Source: Tubiluchus corallicola (taxonomy: Eukaryota; Priapulida; Priapulimorpha; Priapulimorphida; Tubiluchidae). Taken from it: a stretch of 64,000 bases of DNA. The notes beneath the pieces are model-generated. The model was given only the letters and a program-made list of their open reading frames with translations. It did no database searches and was not told the DNA's origin. A program made the position numbers and the translations under genes. Where the stretch lies: NCBI GenBank assembly GCA_030141605.1, contig JAQGDQ010000283.1, positions 199,001 through 263,000 on the forward strand, written 5' to 3'. This document shows, piece by piece, positions 1 to 13,200 of the stretch; the first letter of the stretch is position 1; every line of letters starts with the position of its first letter.

Positions 1-3000
1 TCTCGTCCAGAGTCACAGAGTTCCCTTATGTAATGAATATTGTATTTTGCAGTACTTATAAAAAGAAGAAAAACTTAGTAGTGATGTGTATAATTAAAAG
101 AAATAAAGGTATCATAACTTTTCACCAGTACTTTATTGAATCACCAGTAATTTATATTAATTTATATCACTTTGGGAGCCTATATACAAACTGGAAACCT
201 ATACCAAACCAAATCAAACTATTTTTACAGACATTAAACTTAAGAAAAATAAAATTGGAAAAAATGCTTGTTCAGAATCTAATTTATACATTTACTTGAA
301 CAAACGGGTCCATTATTTATCAAGGTTTAACTTATTTATTTTTTGTGTGCTTCAAATTCTAAATTAGGTCCTGACTGATGTAAGTGCATAAGTGACATCC
401 ACTGGCTCTTGATCAGCATGAGCCAACCTTTAATTAGTGGCTTCTACCTTAGAATTAACTATTCAGCAGGTATATAAGCCAAAAGTCAAAATTGTTATTT
501 TTGTAGGTCTTTTAGTTGTTAGTTACTAATAGTCAGTAACTATTCTTGCGCTCCTAGTGTGCCACTTCCATTAATCAAATAAACATTACAGAAATCCGGT
601 TTGTCATGAGCACTGCTTTGCTCTTCTTCCTGTGATTAACCTTAATTATTGCACAACTATTCTGCTTCTCCAGCTCTAGCTACTGCAGATTAATGCGTTC
701 ATGTTTGCTGCAATAATGTGGTGATTCGTGCGACCAGTATCTCAGCTACCAGTGTATTCAGATGTCAGATCACATTTTTCTTGCAGTTGTTTCTCTGTTG
801 TCGTACAAACTGGATTTGCAGAACATGTACTTATAAAAAGCAGTAGGTGTTCATGATGAATCTTAACAACTTTCTTATGAACTTCAAATAAAATAGATCT
901 AAGTCGGTATTTCTGAAATATAATGATATTTTTGCATTTCTTCCATCTTGAGACTAGGTTGTACCTGTGAGTAACCACTGAGCGGTAAGATAAGCTAACT
1001 GATGAAAAAATGATGATAAACGACGAATTAGTGATCTAACATGTGATGTCTTACTTTCTAGACTAATATACTAATAGTATTATATTATTTAGCAGTAAGA
1101 TAAGTATACCAACAAATAAACAAACTTGTTTTTGATAAAAGCACACAAACTACTAAATAGCTAAATGAAATACTTAATTTTGAGTAATTTTTTGATAATC
1201 CTTCACTCTGCCGTTATATACATTTATATCTAAGCCTATATATTTTATGGGTGTTGCAGAATACCTTTACTTGCTGTCATAGTTTTGATTATTTACGGGC
1301 CTGTATTTCAGCAACTTATAATGACAAACAGCGAAGCCGGTATTTTTGTACTTCCACTACAAATTTAGTTATTGCATTCTTAAGTTGCAAAGATGAATAC
1401 AAATTAACATCTGCAATCTGTTGCAGCTTGTTGATATATATAAAGAGCTACTGGGTTTGCTAACTTTCACGCGTAAACTCATAGTTTTAGCATGTGCTCT
1501 TTGTCATTCTTTACCACCCAAGAGATCTGCTTTCATAGATCAGATGGATACTGTTTCTGTTTTGCTTGGCACATAGCAGCTGGCAAATTGTTTTTCTCGT
1601 TTGTTGTTTGTAGAATACAAAGATTTATAAAGTGAATCCTGTGTGTTTGTTTATAAAATTCGAGACTATTGTACCCACGTTAAAAAGTAATCATTTTTTG
1701 GCGTTCAACCCTAAGAGAAAGTCTCAGAAAGCAAATCTGGAGATTCCTTAAAAAATCTCTTGATATTTTACGTAAATCCAACTTATGATTACTATGGCAC
1801 TGAAACTTTTTCTTAAAAAATCTGATGTAGTTAATGTTAAAACAGTTCTGTAATAACTTTGCTAAGTCAAAACAGCAGAATAATGCCTCATGTTGATCAT
1901 GTTCATTTTCGATTTGAAATGTGCTTACTAAAGAGGCTGCTTGGATGTGGCAGCACTTCAAAACTGTCGATAATGGTTTGCAGAAGAAAATTTTAATATG
2001 TCTTTTAACTTTATTTGGTAGAATCAAAATTTACTATTCTTTTTATTTACCATGAGAAATCAACGGTATGAAAACGTTAAGAAATTGGTTAAATTATGAG
2101 ACCCGTGAGAGTTGAGAGGTCTGGATGCTCTATATGCTTTTTTATGCTGTCATAATGTTTACTTTAAAAACAAACAATTTGCTTAAATTTTTATAGAATA
2201 TTGTTCATTCAACATTAGCTTTATGGTAAGGATGACTAAAGAACAATGAGCCTTTAAGCAAATTTGTTGCAAAAAGAAATGATACCGAAAAAATTGTGAA
2301 TTCAATTCTGATAATCATGTCCTATCATAATCATATTTCACAGTTTTGCATCACCAATTTTTTCCGCAGCAAAAGGCTAATAAGGTATATTGATTCTGCC
2401 TAATCACAATTAAAACATTCTTTAAGTGACTTAATTGCCAGCTTATTGATTAATTTAAGTGACTTTACTAATTGGCTTTATGATTGAATATATGCATTTT
2501 ATTTTAAATAAGTACTCTGTTAAGCAGTGAAAGGTTTACTCACTCAAAGTTCCAAAAACTTCTTCTTGTGAATTTTCTAGTTCTATGTTTTTGTAAAATA
2601 ATGATTTATTGATTCAATACTTTTATTTCGGAACAAAGTCCGTATTACAATACGATAGAAATCAAACATTATACATATAAATGGATATAGCAATTCTCGG
2701 TTTGTAGTATCTCAGAATTAAAGACAGTTAATTATTTACGATTTAGCTTATCTGCAATATAATTTGAAGGTACACGCAAAGACGTGCCATCGAACATTTC
2801 CGAAGTAGTGAGAAAATTTTAATATTGTTACATTTTTAAAGTTGAGATAATATTATAATTAATAATAATAATAATAATAATAATTACTAATAATAGAGGT
2901 CCAAACCATTCAAACTTTGGTCTTTCTCATTTATGGTGTAGTAATTTGAGGGTCCTTGTTCTAAATCACGGTTTAGTTCCAGTCAGTTAAGAAATTTTTA

Positions 3001-4188
3001 ACACAGATTATCTAGATTAATTCAGTTACGCAAGAGCTCCTGTTTTATTTCAAGGAAAAATTGACTTGTACAAGTAATAGCAAAGTCATAAATTGATCTA
3101 ACTATAACCAGCAATTATTACTGCATCATCAGCGTTTACTTAGCCAAGATTGACCTTGTAGGATATGATATATGTTAAACCGCTGATATCAATAAATTAT
3201 GTAAACACTGTACCACAGATTACATTATATTTTACATTGGAATGTCTGAACACCACCAGCAACGCAATAAAAAGCGTATAGTCCCCAAATGTAATGTGTT
3301 CACGGCATGTGCTGCACATTAAGTCAGTTCTAATAGGCCGTCATAAACACTTCAACGTTCTTTTCAAAGCGCTGTCAGTTTGTAAAAGTGCGGCGGCGTA
3401 GTAAACTCAGATCTGCCTAGGGGGTTTTTGATGCTAGTACGCTTTGTATAGAGTTGAGCATCGTCATTCATTCTAAGCCGTGGGAGGCAAGACTACTCCC
3501 ATAAGTTGCCTTGGAAGTTTAACTGCAATAGCTTGTTAAAGATTTGTTTAGTAAGCTTTGTTACTAGCATGTGTTAGTGCTGTTTATAAGCAGCTTTTGG
3601 ATCTCATGTTTGTGCTGGATTAGTTAGATATATCCTATTTTGAGTGAGTGCGGCTCATTACCATTACGTTTATACATCAGACGCACGTTTTTGAGTGTGT
3701 TATAAATATCAAAGAAAGGCAGGAAAATCCTTTCATTGCTCTTTTTAGTTATTCTTGTCTTGTGCTGAATGTTTAGAATACATTTTGTAAGTGAATTTTA
3801 AAAGTATCTAATGGCTCTAAAAAGTTGTTAATGCTTACTACGTACCTGGTGTTTTTGTCATAATGTTTTGTTATGATGCTTTTTGACAACTCTGATCCTG
3901 AAGTGCCGGTAATTGAACGTGTGTAAACTTACGGTTGAAATTGTTGAACAGTTGTCAATATTTTATTATAAATTTGATTCACATTATAAAAGTGATTTAT
4001 AATTGTAATTTCATGAGTCTTCTAAAATACGACAAAAAATTTAAATTTTCATTGCAGTTTTGCTTACCTAGACTGTCTATGTGTTGAAATTTTTAAACCT
4101 AAAAAACTCTGTCCGGTAATTCAGGAGGCACCAAAAATTGTGTATACGTGTTGAAAGCAACATTAACACAATTGATTATTTGTTTCAG
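1..4188. other. Upstream flank and probable 5' UTR/promoter region of the ACK-like kinase gene
   Basis: I recognise no coding exon here on either strand. The sequence is AT-rich with scattered short ORFs that have no family signature, the longest being 115 codons on the minus strand at 1680-2027. A splice acceptor (polypyrimidine then TTTCAG) at 4181-4188 lies just before the first coding exon of the kinase, so at least one non-coding 5' exon should lie inside this stretch or further left. Bases about 3360-3420 are less AT-rich than their surroundings and could be near a start site, but I see no decisive promoter motif. A short ATA/AAT microsatellite lies at about 2859-2885. Confidence 0.5.
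2859..2885. repeat. (AAT)n microsatellite
   Basis: A run of about nine AAT/ATA trinucleotides, followed by degenerate TAAT copies to about 2895. It lies in the non-coding flank upstream of the kinase gene. Confidence 0.85.
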
Positions 4189-4206
4189 ATGAATAGACTG
4201 AGCTGA
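4189..4206 (+). promoter_or_regulatory. Five-codon upstream ORF in the kinase 5' UTR
   Basis: Right after the splice acceptor the exon begins ATG AAT AGA CTG AGC TGA, a complete mini-ORF encoding MNRLS. It ends 14 bases before the main ATG at 4221 and is in a different frame. If the mapped acceptor is used, every mature transcript carries this upstream ATG, which could lower initiation at the kinase start or require reinitiation. Confidence 0.5.
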
Positions 4207-4220
4207 ACATTATTTTGGTG

Positions 4221-7200
4221 ATGTCTATGACGACACTGGTGGCAGGACCGTCATCGTTCCTGCGCATGATGTCACAGCACGCCGATATGCAGGATTTTTT
4301 ATTAGATGCTGAGTTGCAGCTCTACTATGATGATTTTATAAACAAACTCAAAGTCACTACCGTTCAACAGCTCAAGGTTAAACAAGAACTTATTAAATGT
4401 TTTAAATATTACTTGATTTGTGAGTTCTATAATTAACTGCAGAGCTTACATTTAGGCAGTGCTGTAGTGCTAATTTAGGTTTTTCCTGTTGCTACGTTTT
4501 GCATATTTAATATACTTAACTTGACAACATTTTTATATCCATTTAAAAACGTCACTAAAAGTCATATAATCACAGTCAGTAAACCTGCTTCAACAGAAAA
4601 AATTCTAAACCAAAGTCAAGGCTTTGCTGCACTGAACACGTTGTTATCAAAATATATTACTTCTGTAATTAATGATTTGTATGTATTTTAGATGATATTT
4701 TTTATAATTATATATCTTTTCAATATCACTTCTTTGTGGTTATTGCTTCTAGGCCTAGTTAATCATAAGTCTGTCACAATGCTTTTGGTTTTTTCCTAAT
4801 TTTTAAATGTCTTTATTGCTGAAGGTGACTACTAGTGTGCACTGCAAACTAGGGATGAGTATCGAATGAGATTTCAAATTCGATTCGAATAATTCAACTC
4901 CTCAACTATATACGTTTTTTATTATTGAAACGTTTGAAACGTCATGCAACAGCACAGTTTAGCTGAAATCTTTTTGCACTATTTATAAAGATATTATTAG
5001 TGTTTTTACAGCAGAACAAAATCATGATCTTGGTATGCATTGCTTAGTGATTCAAAAATTTATTTGAAAATCTTTAAAACTCAATGTAAATTCTATTCTG
5101 ATTCGACGGCATTGAAATTCAGTTTGATTCGAGTTTGAAGTCACAAATTCAGTTTGATTCAAATTTGCTTTCTGATAGAGAATGCTCAACCCTAGTGGAA
5201 ATGATACATTATTTAGTGCTATTTATCAAATTGATGCCATTCTTGTTATGAAGAATTTGAAAATTGTGATAAATTTAATCTCTTCTTTATTCTTTAGTAT
5301 GTAGAGGATGAAGATCTTGTAGCTATTGGCATGACCAAACCAGAAATACGTCGCCTGAGGAAGTTTTTCCATAAAGAATATCCACAAGGCACTCTGGGAA
5401 GATTTAAAAAGGTTAGTTATACTGAATTTTCTATATTTGTAATGTGGGTCCAGTTAAATTTAATTGGGCCCTGTTATTTCCTATCTGTATAGCATTTGTT
5501 GATGTATACTTGAAAACTTCATTTTACTTGAAGTTTGAAAATTTAATAGTAAATTGTGCAGTTTGTGGTACTTAATTTTTCTTTTGGGGATTTGCAAAAA
5601 AGGCGACAAGATATTGCCTACACTTTGAATGAATTTGTAAGTATAACCAACTAAAAAATTTGTAAAAAATCACAATAAAAGGAACACTTTCAACTATTTA
5701 AATTGTTTAGTTAAAACTAATTATTGATTCGTTTGTTGGCGTGATTTATCGCTAGCTTATTTTGAAAACTGTGATGCATTTCAGAGTGCCAGTACCTTAT
5801 TAACTAAAAGCTTTATCAGTTTCCAGAACATGAAACATATAACAGAATCTTACTGCATAACAGTATGCCTAATGATGCCATTACTGGTTTTCTGTTTGAT
5901 CTGAATACAACAACTATTGCGATTAATTCAGTACCATTTATATATGGTCACCTTGCCGTTTATTTTTGCCCACACTATTTGTTTTGCTGGTTTGTGATAA
6001 CAGCTTGTTCATGTCAGCAAAGAGCAGTGTTTACTGAGTCTGGGGGTTTTGCAGTGTGACGAGCTAGCCAAGTTTCGTTATACAAATATTTTAGATCAAA
6101 AGTTATTTTAAAAGTTGTGCAATTGTGATGACTTTATTACATGTGCTATTATTGTAGTAGAAGTGTGCTTATACATTACTACTTAAAATCGCGAATTGAT
6201 TGTTTTGGAATAGATTGAGAGTTAAATGCATTATTACTTATAACAGTATATGACTACCTGTATTTGTGAAGTTTCTTATTTTGACGTAAATTTTTATGGA
6301 CTGTGAAAATATAAATGTTTGTAGTTTGAGAATTGTAAAATACCATGCAATTATGCAAATAATTGCTTGTCTATTAAAATTTGCAAATTTAGTCAAGCAA
6401 TTTTATCGTTTTTTCGTGCGCAACTCATTCACGTTCTTCGACTTCTATAAAGTTGTGAGTATTGATTGAAGCTTTCGCTGCGAAGTTAGCGACATGAAGG
6501 TTGGTTTTTGTGTGCGTCTGTATGGTTATCACGCTGAAATCCTTAATTTGGCTAGTGAACAATTTCAAAATATTATTTTACGTGGCTGACGTGCATTTTG
6601 CCTTATAGTTGTGTTTTTAGTCACTGATTCTTCGTAAGGCATAGTGCATGCAGTAGTCTCAGTGAAGCCTTATAAAGAATCAGCTGAAGCTAAGTTTATT
6701 TTTGTTTTTCTGTCGGTAGTGTAAACATCAAGCAATCTACTCACAATATTTTGCATGTTTTGGGTGAATTAGACACATATTGCAGTGTCTTCTCTTTACA
6801 GAGCAGAACTAAGCCAGTTAGATGAGAGTTGGTGCTATACACTTTCACAGCATTTACATATTTCTTTAGCTTCTAATGATGTTTAATACAGTCTGTTTGC
6901 AATGTTTTGCACGTCTTGGGTGAATTAATCAAGTATTATGGTTTCTTCTCAGAAGATGCTGCAGAATTAAGCCAATTAGTGTTAGCTCTAGCACTGAACA
7001 CTTATACTGTATACTTTTCTTTGACTTCTAGAACTGCTTATTATTGATTTGCCTGAACTGCTTGCCATAAATATAAATAGAATGAAAATTGTAAAACTGA
7101 ATTTACGGTTTCATGCAATTATGGAAGAGTGCATGATTAGATTACAGTAGCTGTCTTATTGGGTATGAAGTGAGGGTATAACTGAAACGTACTACTTTTT

Positions 7201-10200
7201 TAATTTAGATTTTGTGCTGTGTAGAAAAATTAGTTGCAATATTTTGTGAAATTTCAGACAGTTGCATAAATTATGATTTTTAGAAAATTACGAAGGCCAT
7301 TGGGGCAGAGGAGCGGCGTCAACCACCCAACATTCCAGCTGTATTTCCTGATCGGTCATCGCCAGCTCGGGTTGTGAAGGTACCAAACAGACATATCATT
7401 CCTGCAGACAGTATTACTGTTTGTAAGGAACTAGGTGTGGGAGAATTTGGAGTTGTGCAGCAAGGAATTTGGACCAATGAAGATGGTGATAGAGTAAGGG
7501 TTCTCTTTATTATTTTATTTGAAATTTGTGAAGCGTTTGCTAATACAGTAATATTGTACGTGATGTGATTTTGCTGTTAATTATTCATTGCCATTGGTAC
7601 AGAGCACATCTCATGTATGGTTGAAAGGTTTTTTTGAATGCTAACTACATATTGTAGCAACGTAGAAACAATTTTAAGTTTTCTTTTACTAATAAACACT
7701 TTAATTACAAGCAAATCATGATTTTATATAAACTGTATAGACCTAATTATTATTGTTAGACGTAATTATGTTTTCTGTTACTAGCGGAAGTAAACTTGCC
7801 CAATCAGAATTGCTTTTGTCTTTCTTCTGCACATAAACAAGAATTGCTCTTAACTCCAGCTCACCATACTTCTCTACTGTGTTTTTCTGGATATTTCTAA
7901 TGTAAAATTTTGTTTTTAGATACAAGTTGCCATCAAGTGCCTGGCCAAAGAACACATGCAAAATAATCCCATGGACTTTCTCAAAGAGGCGTGCATTATG
8001 CACACTATAGATTGCAAGCACATTGTCCGACTTTACGGTGTAGTGCTGGACACAGATTGCCTTATGATGGTAGAGTTTTGCCTAGCAAGGCATTTATCAG
8101 CTGTTTATAGCTCTTTGTAATATCGTTTGTGTACTTGTGTGCAGTTCTCTGTGTAGATGAATGATCCTACTTTCTTAATTTACAATAGTTAACTTTGTTA
8201 ATTTGTTTCTTTCCAATCTGTCTAGTTTCAAATATAGTCTGTTATTTTGCAAAAAAACTCGCAGTCTAAATATTGTTTTCTCATATAAAAAACTAGTAGA
8301 TGTCTGACTAATTTAGTAACCTGGAAGTGGCAGATATTTTTAGGTGTGATAGATTAACTAGTTTGCATGTTTTATTTTGTATAGATATTTAGCACTTAGT
8401 TCTATCCAAGCTAGGAGGCACATAAGGCCTAGACACTCTCTTTCCAAACTGTCTCACTGCCTTGACATTATTCTAAGTTTTCTATTCCAAACTTCTCATC
8501 TGCGCCTCTGCTGTTTTTTTTCCGTGTTTAGTTCTCTATCCTTTTGCAGTGGCTGTTCTATCCAATTCTGTCTCCCTGTGCACCCATCATTCAGCTAATA
8601 CACTCCTGATCCAGCAAACTGATATGTACTATGATTACAAAATCACATTTTTCTATAGATATCAGAGTTGGCTCCATTACGTTCACTCCTTGAGTGCTTG
8701 AAAGAACCAGCATTAAGGTGCAGCTTTCCTGTGCCAACCCTCTGTGATTTCGCTCTACAGGTAGCCATCGGTATGAATTACTTGGAAGAGAAACGTCTTA
8801 TACACCGAGATCTGGCTGCTCGAAACATTCTAGTCTTTTCAAAAAACTGCGTAAGTCAGATTTATTTATGTGAACCATAGTAGTGATTTATATACATATT
8901 TGTTATTTGCATTTACGTTATCACTTATCCAAGAGATTTATTTCTGACTTTTTTACGACATTTGTGGTTGTTTTTGAATTATTCCCTAATTAAGACAAGC
9001 GGAACACCCAGACACTTTTTTATAACATTATATTTGAATGACCGTTTGAAGCAGCAATGAAGCTGTTTGACAAAATTTGAAACCTTTTATAAAAAGTAAC
9101 TGTTTTGAAATGGCTGTTTTAAATAATGTTTAAATTTTTTTCATTCTGATGAAAATTTTCACTTTTAGGTAAAAATTAGTGATTTTGGTCTCTCCAGAGC
9201 TCTGGGAGTTGGCAAGGATTACTACCAAACTAATTTTAATGTTAATCTAAAGCTGCCTATAGCATGGTAAGTATTTAGTTATTTATTAGTCTTTAAAAAA
9301 TTGTGATTGTAAGATAAAGGAAGAGCTGTTTCTTTTCCTGCAATTTGTGTTGAGAGGATACTTAAAAAAATAAGCCTTCTGAGCAGTTAGGCTTATCCCA
9401 ATGTTCATTAAAAATGCTAGAAAGTTTAAGTAATAAGAGTGTAGTAAGCACTTTGTGTTTTAGTATAATTATTCTAAAGTCATAATTACTTCATGTTTGG
9501 GCGTTCCCATTTTGAATGCCTATTTTTCCATTGGTGATGTCATTGACTGACTGAAGAAAAGCAGCACATTGTTAACTTTTGTCAAAGGTTTTTACAGAAA
9601 CTTACGTATAATTTTGTGGTATTTTTGCATCAACGTTTTGTAAGTTGCAGAAGCTTAAATTTGTTTAAGGGCCCAAGCTTACAAAAATCGACACACCCAA
9701 GTGAATGATGACAACCACCACATTTGAAAATTTCTGTACAGCTTTTTTGTATTTTGTATATTTTCTTTGTTATTTTTTTCTAAGTTGATGGCACTAAAAT
9801 AAATCCAAAATGCTAAATTACGTTTCTTCTTTTAATAGCTTTTATTCATACTGCAAATAGAACACATAATTCAGTACGTTTTTGCAATGTCTGTTTAACA
9901 GGTGTGCTCCGGAGTGCATTAATTACTTGCGTTTCACAACAGCAAGTGATGTTTGGGCATTTGGAGTAACATTGTGGGAGTTTTTCTCCTATGGATTCCA
10001 ACCATGGGCTGCTTTAACAGGCCAACAGGTGAAGAAGTTAAGTCAATATTTTCGTAGCTACAAATTTAGTGACAGATTGAACACACTTAATTTTCAAATG
10101 AAAACAGGTATATTAATGATAAGGAAACAAGTACACCAACAATGAGAATGGAATAAGTTTCCAGATCACATATGTAGCAGCAGTTCCTTATAAGTATTTA

Positions 10201-13200
10201 GAAAAACCTTAAAATATGTATACTTTTACAGGCTTTCCCACATTGAATCATACTCTGGTTCAGGTCTGTCATTTTTAGCCTCCAGTTTTTCATTGAATTC
10301 TTTATTTTACTTTCTAAATTTATATGATCAAATAAACGGAATATAAGACTAATTCTGTTTTAAATTGATGATGTTAGTATTAAATTAGTATTATTGTGTG
10401 AAATTTTAAATAACACATAAATAGAAGCTAGAGGTGAATAAAGGATGAGTATATAAAAGTTTTTATTCAGAAATGATTGGCCAGAGTCTGTGTATTGACG
10501 ATGGTTATTTTCAGATATTAGATGCAATAGACGAACCAAATTATCAGCGATTGGAGCAGCCTGAATGTTGTTCAAGGGACTACTATTCTTTGATGCTGCA
10601 GTGTTGGGATCACGAACCCTTGAAGAGACCAACATTTGCACAGTTGCTTCAATTGCTACCTGCAGTAAGTTACAGAATTGTGCAGTTTAGCAGATGCCTG
10701 CTGAGTAAACTTTGTTGGAAACTGTTCATAAAAGCATTAAAAAGACTTTATTTTAATGAATGCAACTTTAAATACCATTTCTTCTTAATTTCAAGGTAAG
10801 GTTTCATGTTTCAAAAAATTAAATTATCATTTACATTTGTTATTTCATTGAAATTGTGACACACATATGCTAAGCAAGATCATTGTTAAACAAAAGAATG
10901 CTTAGAATTTTGCCAAACATCTCATTTGACAGTAAGTTAATTTTGTTTGCATATACCACCACTTTACAATTTTGGTAACCAGTGTCATTCTGCTTATTTG
11001 ATTTTAAAGAAAAAATATTTGTTATGTTAAGATCTATTTATCATTTGTTTAATTTCTCTTTGGTAAATTAATATAAACTTATATGTTGCTTACGATAATA
11101 AGATTTACCGGAAGGTAGTTAATCACAACAAAGTTTATTAGTATGCGTATTAACAATATTTCGAGAAACCATTGCTGCATTCATTAGGTTACAAAAATTA
11201 ATCACTCTATGTAATAATTAATTTTATGTAATTTGCTGAAGGGAGCAGTGCTTTCCCGAAATATTTTTAACACTAATAAACCTATAAATGCATGAAAAAG
11301 TGTTGTAAAACTAACTCCTGAGCCTATTCTACTGATTTCTTAGCAATCGTGTAGGCATATTTTAATTTTTCAGACTTGATCTGAGTGTCTAATGTCCACA
11401 TACATTGACATAAATTAACTGAGTAATTTTGACTCACATTGAAAAGCACAAGTTTACTAATTAAACAAAAATTAAAGTGCTGGAACGAGAAATATCAGAC
11501 ACTTTCGTCTTTCTTAAAGATAAGTAAAAATCGCAAAATTGTTATTATTGCTTAAAGTTTAATTATTTATGCTTATTGTTATTTCTTTTGTAGATTAAAC
11601 CAGAACAGGTAGTGGCAGTTCAAGATACTACTGGGTCAGTGAAGAGAGACCATTTACTGTTAAAGAGCGGTGATGTGATTACTGTGCTAGATAAACGGTA
11701 TGCTTATTGTTTTGAAGTTAATTGTAGCAGATTGTTCTTTAACGCATAATATTGTATTACCATGTTGGCAATCAGTACAGTCTGCAGTTAAGAAATGTGA
11801 GTGAATAGCTTCCAGCAGTGTAATAGTTGAGATGTTAATGCTCGAGTTAGAGTCTTCTGTGCCTAAGTTAAAGTCTGTCTTATTGCTTGACTCTGAGTTT
11901 TTATTTATTAATTTTAAAATAAAACACATCTCATAGTGAAAGGCATTCTATTTATGTTAATTGTGCATTATCAGCTGCTAAAGTAATTATATTGAATTTT
12001 TGAATTTGGATCTTAGATTTTATAAAAGCCATTGCATCTGAAAAGTAATACTGTTTCTGGGATTGCTGAATCAAGGAAGAAAATTTGTGAGTGTGGGGCT
12101 CATGATAATAGCACTATAAGATTCAGATACAGATCATGAAAAGAGGTGACCCAACAAAGTAATAAGTAGTTTGGGAGTTTGTAGGAGAACTGTAAGCATT
12201 TTTTCAGTTTTTGGAACCAGTTTTTAAAACAGCTTAAACCAGCTAGTTTAAACAGTTAAGTAGCTTAAATTGGTCAATAATATTTCAGTAATCTGCCATT
12301 TTAACCTTGTAAAAGGATTTGTGTAACAAAGCATTTAAGTTTTTTATAGGCCTTTTAGAAAGCTAGTATGTTAAGCACCTTGTTATATAATTATTCATAT
12401 ATATTAATTACTAGCTGAGTCCACCCACATAACTTGTTTTTTTGAATGCCATTTTGGTCGCCATATTGGATATCATTTTTTCAATAGAGTGGGGACATTG
12501 ATATTCGAACTGGGGATACCCTAAACTTTCTAAAAGGTCATAATGGATCATTATATGTAATAGAATGTCTTGAAAGTGCTATTTTGGACGACATATGATC
12601 TATGAGTATTTTTCCATATGTCAAGTTGAGTGTTAATGCAGTCCCAGGATGCATGCTGCAGCAGATAAATGCAAATGTGTAAAATTCTTGTTTCGATGAT
12701 TAAAGATGACTGTCGTTAATCCATGTTTCTTCAATAAATTATCTGCTGCAGAATCAAAATAACTTTTGCAATAAATTGATCTCTGGCATCAATTCTGAAA
12801 GTTTCAATATTAACTTTCATGTCAGCTATTGGCAAGTGTTCAAAAAGAAAGTGTAGCAATGTATATATACATGTTACTAAAATTAATTCAGTAATGGGTA
12901 GTGTTAAAGCATTACTGTTTTACCTTAAAAATATGGACTAATGAGTATTTTACTTTTGCTTAGTAACTAGTAATGGATCATTTTTGTTCTGTAATGGGAT
13001 AGATAGACACACGGGGTGATTTTTTTATTGTCAAGTAATGAACTGCATAACGTGACAATAAATTATTTCTTGTAGACCAGAAAACCTGTGGAAAGGAGTA
13101 CTCAATAATGGCAAGACTGGCCTATTCCGTCCAACTTCAACAACACCTTATGTTTCACCTTCAAAGAAATTTAATAAGCTGAAGCCTAGTTCATTAACAC

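Noticed and set aside
1680-2027. 115-codon minus-strand ORF upstream of the kinase
   Set aside because: No recognisable motif, low-complexity AT-driven codons (Phe, Lys, Leu, Ile) and no splice or promoter context. A chance ORF is most likely.
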